A stretch of DNA of 64,000 nt from Desulfovibrio ferrophilus (GTDB taxonomy: Bacteria; Desulfobacterota; Desulfovibrionia; Desulfovibrionales; Desulfovibrionaceae), in NCBI RefSeq assembly GCF_003966735.1, contig NZ_AP017378.1, forward strand, positions 977,501-1,041,500, given 5' to 3'. How positions within the stretch are numbered: the stretch's first letter is position 1; each line of letters begins with the position of its first letter. A model generated the notes under the pieces. It ran no database searches and was not told the origin of the DNA. It saw only the letters and a list, made by a program, of their open reading frames with translations. Both the position numbers and the translations under genes were made by a program. Of the stretch, positions 43,470-50,473 are shown piece after piece.

Positions 43470-44711
43470 CTATTCTTCTTCCAGGTGAGTCAGGTCTTCA
43501 TAGGTCTCGCGGCGGCGTGCAACGACGACCGTATTTCCGTCCACGACAAGCTCGCAGGCGCGCGGACGTGAGTTGTAATTGCTGCTCATGGTGAAGCCGT
43601 AAGCACCAGCGGACAAGCAGGCCAAATATTCACCGGGCTGCACGTCGGGCAGCTCGCGGTCACGGGCCAGAAAGTCGCCAGATTCGCAGATGGGGCCAAC
43701 CACATCCGCATCGCGGGTAGCGCGCCCGGATTCTTTGACCTCCACGATGCGATGGAATGCTCCGTACAGCGAGGGCCGCACCAGGTCGTTCATGGCCGCA
43801 TCGGTGATGACGAAGTGCTTGGATGGGGTGGTCTTGGTATAGACAACCTCAGTCACCAGAATGCCGGCATTACCTGCAATAACTCGCCCTGGCTCAAGAA
43901 TCAGCTTCAGGGGCAGGCCTTTCAGCTTGGCGGTCAGAGCGGCTCCAAATTCCTTGGGGTGGGGGGGCTCTTCCTCATCGTAGGTGATGCCCAGGCCTCC
44001 GCCCAAATCAAGGAACTTGATGTCGATCCCCATGTTGCCGAGTTTCTCGTAGAAAACCAGGACCTTGTCCAGGGCTTCCAGGAAGGGCTCGATGGTCGTT
44101 AACTGCGAACCAATGTGGCAATCGATGCCCACGGGCTCGATGCCTTCCATATCCCGGGCGCGTTCGTAGGTTTTGAGCGAACTGACCATATCAAGGCCGA
44201 ATTTGTTCTTCTTCATGCCGGTGGAAATATAAGGGTGGGTCTTGGGGTCCACATCCGGATTGATTCGCAGGCTGATTTTGGCAACCTTGCCCATGGAAAT
44301 GGCGACTTCGTTGATCAGGTCCAACTCGCCCGTACTTTCCACATTGAACATCAGGATGCCAGCTTCGAGGGCTTCGCGTATTTCATGGGCGCGTTTGCCC
44401 ACCCCGGAGTAGACGATCTTGGCCGGGTCCACTCCGGCTTTCATGGCCCGGTGCAGCTCGCCACCGGAGACGATGTCCATGCCAGCTCCTTCGGCAGCCA
44501 GCAGGCGCAGCACCGAAAGGTTGGAGTTGGCCTTGACTGAATAGCAGGTCAGGCGATCAAGCTCGGAAAAAGCCGAATCAAAGGCTTGGAAATGACGGCG
44601 CAGAGTGGCTGCGGAGTAAACGTAGAGTGGAGTGCCGTACTCGCGAGCGAGATCGCCCACGCGTACATCTTCGGCATGCAGGTCGCCGTTTTTGTATTCA
44701 AAATGATGCAT
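43470..44711 (-). CDS. lysA: Diaminopimelate decarboxylase
   Basis: A 413-residue PLP enzyme that makes L-lysine from meso-diaminopimelate, the last step of lysine synthesis. The PLP lysine is Lys60 in CYSVKANSN. Other family motifs: VSGGELHRA, the HIGSQL loop, LDLGGGLGI, EPGRVIAGNAG and the active-site CESGDFLARD. Length matches. GGAG lies 9-10 bases before ATG 44711. It is the last gene of a run of six minus-strand genes with short gaps, and the dapL aminotransferase of the same pathway is encoded at 54.3 kb. Confidence 0.96.
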   Translation of the reverse strand: MHHFEYKNGDLHAEDVRVGDLAREYGTPLYVYSAATLRRHFQAFDSAFSELDRLTCYSVKANSNLSVLRLLAAEGAGMDIVSGGELHRAMKAGVDPAKIVYSGVGKRAHEIREALEAGILMFNVESTGELDLINEVAISMGKVAKISLRINPDVDPKTHPYISTGMKKNKFGLDMVSSLKTYERARDMEGIEPVGIDCHIGSQLTTIEPFLEALDKVLVFYEKLGNMGIDIKFLDLGGGLGITYDEEEPPHPKEFGAALTAKLKGLPLKLILEPGRVIAGNAGILVTEVVYTKTTPSKHFVITDAAMNDLVRPSLYGAFHRIVEVKESGRATRDADVVGPICESGDFLARDRELPDVQPGEYLACLSAGAYGFTMSSNYNSRPRACELVVDGNTVVVARRRETYEDLTHLEEE

Positions 44712-44738
44712 TAAAGGGCTCCGTCAACAGAATCTGTT

Positions 44739-45173
44739 CTAAAAAGTATTCATGACCTCAGAGGCCACGGGACGCAGGATGGCATGTCGGTTTGCCACTT
44801 CAATTTGCCAGCGGTAACCCTCGGGAGCGTCCAGGCCACAGGCCTGGAGTGACAGTCTGCCCTTGGCAAGCATGGTGTTGCCCTGACCGGGGATGAATTC
44901 GATTGAGGCCGTGGGGGTGAAGGGGCATTCGGGGCAATCCGCTGGACCGTACTTGAGATAGACCGCCTCAACGTTTTTCCATGCGCCACCTAAGGTCGCA
45001 TCAACGAACAGGCAGCCGTTGTTCAACGTGCCGCTGACTTCGGCGATGGTGATGACGTGTTCAGAGTCGCTTGGCTCCGGCCAGCCTTTCTTGCCACAAC
45101 CGGATACGGCCATTGATACGGCCAGGGCCAACAAAATAAGCAGCGCAGCGCGCCAGGAACGGGCAGGGGTCAT
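44739..45173 (-). CDS. Predicted lipoprotein of unknown function
   Basis: A 144-residue secreted lipoprotein. The signal ends in a lipobox, VSGC (Cys26, CGKKGWPEP follows). The mature part contains VEAVYLKYGPADCPECPF, with a CxxC pair that could bind metal or form a disulfide, then an Ig-like beta pattern ending in EGYRWQIEVANRHA. The CGKKGWPEP start resembles small LptM/YifL-like lipoproteins encoded before lysA in many bacteria, although this protein is longer. It lies 6 bases after mutS and 27 before lysA, clearly in the same operon. Confidence 0.72.
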   Translation of the reverse strand: MTPARSWRAALLILLALAVSMAVSGCGKKGWPEPSDSEHVITIAEVSGTLNNGCLFVDATLGGAWKNVEAVYLKYGPADCPECPFTPTASIEFIPGQGNTMLAKGRLSLQACGLDAPEGYRWQIEVANRHAILRPVASEVMNTF

Positions 45174-45179
45174 GATTTA

Positions 45180-47837
45180 TCAGTCCTTCTTCAGGTTCAC
45201 GGATTTCCATGTGTGTAGGAAATTCAATGCCTCAATGGGGGTCAAGCGGTCAACCTCAAGGGAGCTTAACTCCTCGGCAAAGGCCTTGGCCTCGGCAGGG
45301 AGTTCAGCCTGCGGGGCTGGTTGGGCAGTGGCAGACCCCAATCCTGGCAGCACGGATTGTTGTGCCGGTGCACGAAGGGCCATGAGTGAGCGAGTGCCAC
45401 CTGCGCGGGCTTCCAGATCACCGAGGATTTCCTTGGCGCGGGAAACCACGGAACGTGGTACTCCAGCCAGCTTGGCGACCTCGATACCGTAGCTGCGGTC
45501 AGATGGGCCGGGAACCATGCGCCGCAGGAAGACGATATCGCCCTTGTATTCCTTGACCGCGATATTGAAGTTGGCCACGGCGGGAATTTCGGATTCGAGC
45601 ACGGTCAGTTCGTGGTAGTGGGTAGCAAACAGGGTGCGAACTCCACCGTCTCCGCGTGAAGCCAGTTCTTCGACCACGGACCAAGCCAGGGCCAGCCCAT
45701 CAAAAGTGGAGGTGCCTCGCCCGATTTCATCCAGAATCACCAAGCTGCGTTTTCCCGCCTGGCGTAGGATACGAGCGGTTTCCATCATTTCCACCATGAA
45801 GGTGGATTGGCCCTGTGCAAGATTGTCTGAAGCACCCACCCGGGAGAAGATTCGATCTGTCAGGCCCAAGGTGGCGCTGGCTGCGGGCACGTAACTGCCG
45901 ATTTGAGCCATGATCGAGATGATGGCGGCCTGGCGCAGAACGGTGGATTTACCAGCCATGTTGGGGCCGGTAATCAGCAGAACGCGCTTGTCGGCAGTCA
46001 GAGTCAGGTCATTAGGGATATAGCCCCCGGCTCCCTGCACCGCTTCCACGACCGGGTGTCGTCCGGATTTGATGGTCATATCCAGATCGGTGGTCAGTTC
46101 TGGCCGGGTCCAATCGTGACGGCGTGCAGCGTGGGCCAGCCCTTGCCAGTAGTCCAGGGCGGCCAATCGAGAGGCCATGTCCATAAATCTGTGCCGGGCC
46201 GATGCAACACTTTCACGCAGTTCGTTGAAAAGCTTGTATTCCAAGTCTTTGCGTTTGTCCGAGGCATGCAGGATGCGATCCTCCAACTCCTTCAATTGAG
46301 GAGTGATGAATCGCTCGGCATTGACCAGAGTCTGTTTGCGTTCGAAATGATACGGCGCCTTGTCTATAAGGGCTTTGGATAGTTCGAAATAATAGCCGAA
46401 AACCTTGTTGAAGCCGAGCTTCAGCTTTTCCAGTCCCGAGGATTCGCGTTCTGCGTCAAGGAGTTCCTTGATGCGGGCTTCACCATCGTCGGTCAGGTTG
46501 ATCAATTCATCCAGATCGGGGTGATACCCCCGATTGAACAGCCCACCTTCGGTAATCAGATGAGGGGGACTGTCCGCCAGAGCGCGTGTCAGCAACTCTG
46601 CGTAATCTTCCAGGCCGTCCCAACCAGATAATAACTGCTTGGGGGCTGTGGGCAGTTCTGCCTGTTCACCGGCCTGGCTGATCAGCGCCTTGACTTGTGG
46701 TACGGCGGTCAGCGATTCACGCAGGGCGATGAAATCCTTGGGCGTGGCTCGGTTTAGGAAGATGCGTGTTGCCAGTCGTTCCACATCATACACTCTGTCC
46801 AGCAATGTGCGCAGCTCTTCGCGCAGGTCTTCACGCTCAACAAAAAGTGTAACCGCATCCAGAGTTTTATTGATGGGGGCGGCGTCTTTCCACGGTCTGC
46901 GCAGGCGTTCAGCCAGCAGGCGAGCGCCCATTGGGGTCATGGACTGGTTGATAACGCCCCACAGAGTACCTCGACCACGGCCGCCATCCAGGCGTTGAAA
47001 AATCTCCAGGTTGCGCTCGGTGACCTCGTCCAGGAGCAGATGCCGAGACAGATTCAGCGGTTTGAATGGAGCCAGTGGTACATCTTCGGCTTTCTGGGTC
47101 TGGCGCAAATAGACCAGGATTGATCCACAGGCCTGAGCCAGTTGGGGTTTGTCTGCCAGGTCCAACGCTTCAAGGTCGGCCACGCCCTGAGCAGCGCAGA
47201 GGTTGCGCGCGGCAGCGTTCAAGTCGAAATGCGAGCGGATGGGCAGGCGGTTGGTACGGGCTTCGAAGCCGGAATATTCCTTGGGCACCTCGTGTTCGTG
47301 GGGCATCAGGACTTCGCTGGGACCAATCTTTATAAGCCACTGCCATAGCTGATCTTCACGAGTAGAGAAGAGTCCGGACCATTCCCCGGTGGAGACATCG
47401 GCCCAGGCCAGACCGCCTGCGCCTTTGTCACTGTCGTAGAAAATGGAGGCCAGATAGTTGGCTGCCTGGGAGCCCAGATTCTGATCTTCCACCACCGTGC
47501 CGGGGGTCAGAACCCGGGTGACTTCGCGTTTGACGAGTCCCTTGGCCTCGCGCGGATCCTCCACCTGATTGCACATGGCGATCTTGAAGCCCTTTTCCAG
47601 GAGCTTGGCCACATAGCCTTCGTAGGAATGGTGGGGGACGCCACACATGGGCACGGGGTTATCGGCCTGTTTGTTGCGGGCGGTCAGGGCAATCTGCAAT
47701 TCACGGGCAGCGATTTCAGCGTCCTCGAAGAACAGCTCATAGAAATCGCCCATCCGATAAAAGAGCAGGCAATCAGGGTACTCCTCCTTGATGGAGAGGT
47801 ACTGTTCGAACATGGGGGTCAGTTTTTTTGTGCTCAC
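45180..47837 (-). CDS. mutS: DNA mismatch repair protein MutS
   Basis: An 885-residue mismatch sensor. N-terminal mismatch-binding domain: RMGDFYELFFEDA with Phe32 and Glu34 of the FxE motif. The connector and lever domains follow, then the ATPase: Walker A GPNMAGKST, Walker B LVILDEIGRGTSTFDG and the ATHYHEL motif, and the C-terminal dimer region. Size agrees with the family. The start is GTG 47837, with a poor ribosome site 16 bases after the lapB stop; translational coupling probably helps. ATG 47813 is the alternative but would drop eight residues. Works with MutL, not in the window. Confidence 0.96.
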   Translation of the reverse strand: MSTKKLTPMFEQYLSIKEEYPDCLLFYRMGDFYELFFEDAEIAARELQIALTARNKQADNPVPMCGVPHHSYEGYVAKLLEKGFKIAMCNQVEDPREAKGLVKREVTRVLTPGTVVEDQNLGSQAANYLASIFYDSDKGAGGLAWADVSTGEWSGLFSTREDQLWQWLIKIGPSEVLMPHEHEVPKEYSGFEARTNRLPIRSHFDLNAAARNLCAAQGVADLEALDLADKPQLAQACGSILVYLRQTQKAEDVPLAPFKPLNLSRHLLLDEVTERNLEIFQRLDGGRGRGTLWGVINQSMTPMGARLLAERLRRPWKDAAPINKTLDAVTLFVEREDLREELRTLLDRVYDVERLATRIFLNRATPKDFIALRESLTAVPQVKALISQAGEQAELPTAPKQLLSGWDGLEDYAELLTRALADSPPHLITEGGLFNRGYHPDLDELINLTDDGEARIKELLDAERESSGLEKLKLGFNKVFGYYFELSKALIDKAPYHFERKQTLVNAERFITPQLKELEDRILHASDKRKDLEYKLFNELRESVASARHRFMDMASRLAALDYWQGLAHAARRHDWTRPELTTDLDMTIKSGRHPVVEAVQGAGGYIPNDLTLTADKRVLLITGPNMAGKSTVLRQAAIISIMAQIGSYVPAASATLGLTDRIFSRVGASDNLAQGQSTFMVEMMETARILRQAGKRSLVILDEIGRGTSTFDGLALAWSVVEELASRGDGGVRTLFATHYHELTVLESEIPAVANFNIAVKEYKGDIVFLRRMVPGPSDRSYGIEVAKLAGVPRSVVSRAKEILGDLEARAGGTRSLMALRAPAQQSVLPGLGSATAQPAPQAELPAEAKAFAEELSSLEVDRLTPIEALNFLHTWKSVNLKKD

Positions 47838-47853
47838 GAAATACTAGTGTGGA

Positions 47854-49002
47854 TTACTCGTTGATGGTGGTGCGGTACTTGATGGAATGCCAGCTGCGGC
47901 AGCGAGGGCAAGCGAAAAACACGGTTTCGCGTTTCAGGCCGCAACGGCGGCAGACAAAGCGCTTTAACTCGCGGGCGCGCAGGATGAAGAATTCAAGTTG
48001 CTTGCGGAAGGGGGCTGACATTTCCTGATCCAACATATCCAGAGCCAGCAACTCCAGGCGCGCAGGCCAGAATTCGGGTTGCAGGACCAGCGTCTTCTCC
48101 AGCCAACGGCGTGATTCTTCCGGGTCGTGGCGGCAAAGCATCCAGGCAGCGTAAAATTGCAAGAGGAGGTCTGGTTCCTGTTTTTGAAGGACAGGGAGGA
48201 CCGCATCGCAGAATTCCGGTTGGGGATGGTACTGGAACGGCTTGTCCGTTTCGAAGACCACATGATCGCCATAGCGGCGGCGCTTGCTTGCTTCAAGCAG
48301 CCCTTCCAACAGAACAAAACGCTGATCCTGGGCGACGCTTGAAAGTGCCTTGTCCAGATGACGTGCCAAATCCAGCCAGTCGTCCTGGCGCAAATCCTGG
48401 GTCAATAGTTCCAGCCAGGCCTCAAGAGAACCCGAATAGGCTTTTAACGCCCTCTTGAGCCACTTGAAGCCGATGCTGTCGTTGTCGTCCGCAAAATGAT
48501 CCTGAGCCAGTCGAACCATGTAGTGGGCCTGGGCAATTTCGTTGCCTAACTGACCATAATAGCGGGCTGCGCGTTCAAAATCACCGGAATCAGCAGTGAG
48601 CAAGGCCAGTTCACTGACGATGCCCACGGTGTCACCACCTAATTTCTTGGCTTCTTCGAAGGCTGCCAGGGCGCGATCCAAAAAACCGCCGCGCTTGAAG
48701 TCCTTTCCGAGTTCGAACCAGGTGCGCGCGGCAACCTTGGGGGCGAGTCCCGGGCGCACGATTAGATTCTGGCGAATCTGTACCGCGCGTTCGATTTCGC
48801 CATGGCTGCGATAGAGGTTGCCCAAAGCAAGATAGATTTCAACCGCATCAGGATTGTTTCTAACAACTTGGGATAACTCTGTAATGGCGGCCTGCGTATC
48901 CTGGGTAACGGGCGCATAGCCGTCACGGGACCCGGCCGAACCATGACCGTTTCCAGACCCCCCATCCAAGCGGCGGGGAAATAACGACTTCAGAAAATTC
49001 AT
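47854..49002 (-). CDS. lapB: LapB-like TPR protein with C-terminal zinc ribbon
   Basis: A 382-residue protein: a short basic N-terminus, tetratricopeptide repeats over about residues 35-310 (AVEIYLALGNLYRSHGEIER, ARTWFELGKDFKRGGFLDRAL, AALLTADSGDFERAARYYGQL type units), and a C-terminal rubredoxin-like ribbon FVCRRCGLKRETVFFACPRC with two CxxC pairs. This is the LapB (YciM) layout; LapB controls LpxC turnover and so lipopolysaccharide synthesis. No N-terminal membrane helix is obvious, unlike the E. coli protein, but the partner lapA gene directly upstream supports the identity. Confidence 0.8.
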   Translation of the reverse strand: MNFLKSLFPRRLDGGSGNGHGSAGSRDGYAPVTQDTQAAITELSQVVRNNPDAVEIYLALGNLYRSHGEIERAVQIRQNLIVRPGLAPKVAARTWFELGKDFKRGGFLDRALAAFEEAKKLGGDTVGIVSELALLTADSGDFERAARYYGQLGNEIAQAHYMVRLAQDHFADDNDSIGFKWLKRALKAYSGSLEAWLELLTQDLRQDDWLDLARHLDKALSSVAQDQRFVLLEGLLEASKRRRYGDHVVFETDKPFQYHPQPEFCDAVLPVLQKQEPDLLLQFYAAWMLCRHDPEESRRWLEKTLVLQPEFWPARLELLALDMLDQEMSAPFRKQLEFFILRARELKRFVCRRCGLKRETVFFACPRCRSWHSIKYRTTINE

Positions 49003-49023
49003 GCACCCTCCAGAGGGGGGATG

Positions 49024-49374
49024 TTACTCCTCGTTCTTGGCTTCCGGCTCGGCAGAGTAGTTGCTGTCGTCCAAGGGAAGATTGCGCAGGGAGTTCACTT
49101 CCTGCTCCAAAGAAGCGACCTTCTTTTTTGCCTGGGAGACTTCACGCGACAGGCGGATTTTCTCGCACAGGAAATACAGGGTACACAGCAGGCCACCCAG
49201 TACAAAGAGGCTCAGCAGGCAGAGGTATACGGGCTGCTCAAGGGCAAAGACAGGAGTCCCGAACAGTTCCAGAGACAGGGGCAGGGCGGTGTTCAGGGTC
49301 TCCATGTTCTGGGCAAACATGACCATGGACAAGAAGAACAGAGCCAGCAACAGCAGCATTTTGACATAACGCAT
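49024..49374 (-). CDS. lapA: LapA-family membrane protein (DUF1049)
   Basis: A 116-residue inner-membrane protein with two helices (about 4-22 and 49-70) and a C-terminal cytoplasmic coiled coil (SREVSQAKKKVASLEQEVNSLRNL). The LapA pattern is VYLCLLSLFVLGGLLCTLYF followed by a charged coil. In E. coli LapA partners LapB in lipopolysaccharide assembly. GGAGA lies 7 bases before ATG 49374. It sits between the HIT gene (17 bases) and lapB (21 bases). Confidence 0.8.
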   Translation of the reverse strand: MRYVKMLLLLALFFLSMVMFAQNMETLNTALPLSLELFGTPVFALEQPVYLCLLSLFVLGGLLCTLYFLCEKIRLSREVSQAKKKVASLEQEVNSLRNLPLDDSNYSAEPEAKNEE

Positions 49375-49391
49375 TTGAATATCTCCTTTGA

Positions 49392-49889
49392 TTACCCGGC
49401 CGTCTCATCGAGGCGGTCGAAATATGGTTTCAGTGCGGCGTAGGTGGAATCGATATGCTCGGGCACAACACGTGTTTCGGACGTGATAGCCATAAAAGAG
49501 GAATCGCCTACCCAGCGGGGCACGAGGTGGAAGTGCATGTGCTCCCTGATCCCAGCCCCGGCGGCCTCGCCAAGGTTCAGCCCGATGTTCACTCCGCCAG
49601 GCGTAAAGCGTTCCTGAAGAATCCTGGTGGTATGATTCAATAAATCCATGAGCTCGTGTTGCTCATCGGTTTCCAGATCCACGAGATTCATCACATGGCG
49701 GTACGGGCAGACCATGAGGTGCCCATTATTATAGGGGAAAATGTTCATGATGACAAAGGCCTTGCGACCTCGATACAGCACGCGACGTGCGGTATCTTCA
49801 TCGGTGTGCTCGGGCAGGCAGAAAGGGCAGGAATCGGGTTTCGGGCCCAGAATATATTCCAGCCGCCAAGGGGCCCAGAGGACTTCCAT
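49392..49889 (-). CDS. HIT family (histidine triad) hydrolase
   Basis: A 165-residue nucleotide-binding protein. It opens with LWAPWRLEYILG and a CPFC zinc-type pair, then IMNIFPYNNGHLMVCPYRHV, and the triad HMHFHLVPRW that cleaves AMP from nucleotide conjugates. Such proteins (Ap4A phosphorylase/hydrolase-like) act on dinucleoside polyphosphates or adenylyl adducts. Substrate not known. A strong ribosome site, GAGGAGG, lies before ATG 49889. It is the first gene of the run leading to lysA. Confidence 0.88.
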   Translation of the reverse strand: MEVLWAPWRLEYILGPKPDSCPFCLPEHTDEDTARRVLYRGRKAFVIMNIFPYNNGHLMVCPYRHVMNLVDLETDEQHELMDLLNHTTRILQERFTPGGVNIGLNLGEAAGAGIREHMHFHLVPRWVGDSSFMAITSETRVVPEHIDSTYAALKPYFDRLDETAG

Positions 49890-49911
49890 GATATGATACC
49901 TCCTCGATGCG

Positions 49912-50367
49912 CTACGCGGATTGGTTCAAAGCCTGGGCCGCCAGTAGAACGGCTTCTTCCGGGCCGGATGCCGGGATCACTCCCGGAATATTCTTCCAGT
50001 TGCCAATGGCGATGACCGTTCAACCGGCCTTGAGCTCCAGAGCCACTTCGGAAAGAGTGCCATAGCCGCCTTCCACGGCAATGACCAGATCGCCATTCAT
50101 GACCACGAGAAGATTGCGCATTTGCCCAAGCCCTGTGGCCACAGCCGTATCGATGTACGGGTTGGCGTCGGTCGGGTCAAGACCTGGAAGGATGCCGATG
50201 GTTTGCCCTCCGGCCTTGCGTGCGCCCTGACGGGCTGCTTCCATGACCCCTTCTTGGCCTCCACATACGAGCGCCAATTATTTTAACGCAATGAATTCGA
50301 ACATTTAGATTTCGGTGTGTGAGTTTTCTTCGCCGCAGTCTCCTGCTTCGATGATGGAAATTTTATG
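49912..50367 (-). pseudogene. Decayed LOG-like / TIGR00725-type nucleotide-binding gene
   Basis: One minus-strand frame keeps homology across the whole length but has three stops. In order: KISIIEAGDCGEENSHTEI, TAA (50305-50307), MFEFIALK, TAA (50278-50280), LALVCGGQEGVMEAARQGAR (glycine-rich loop), a variable stretch, NLLVVMNGDLVIAVEGGYGTLSEVALELKAG (the GGxGT loop of LOG proteins), TGA (50020-50022), TVIAIGNWKNIPGVIP, ending at TAG 49912. Each stop sits where a coding residue is expected (the TGA where Arg or Lys is usual). No frameshift is present. The longest open piece is 85 codons, starting with TTG 50277. It most likely is a dead gene. Confidence 0.75.
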
Positions 50368-50473
50368 CTACGTGGGCATGCACTTTCCTTATCGGTCCAC
50401 CTGTACGATCTTCGGATTCTAAATCTGACACAGGCTCATGAGAAAGGGCAAGACAGATTTGAGATCGGTGAGC

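Noticed and set aside
50020-50277. A TGA-coded selenocysteine in the LOG-like frame
   Set aside because: Two TAA stops lie in the same frame and the position normally holds Arg or Lys, so a pseudogene explains it better.
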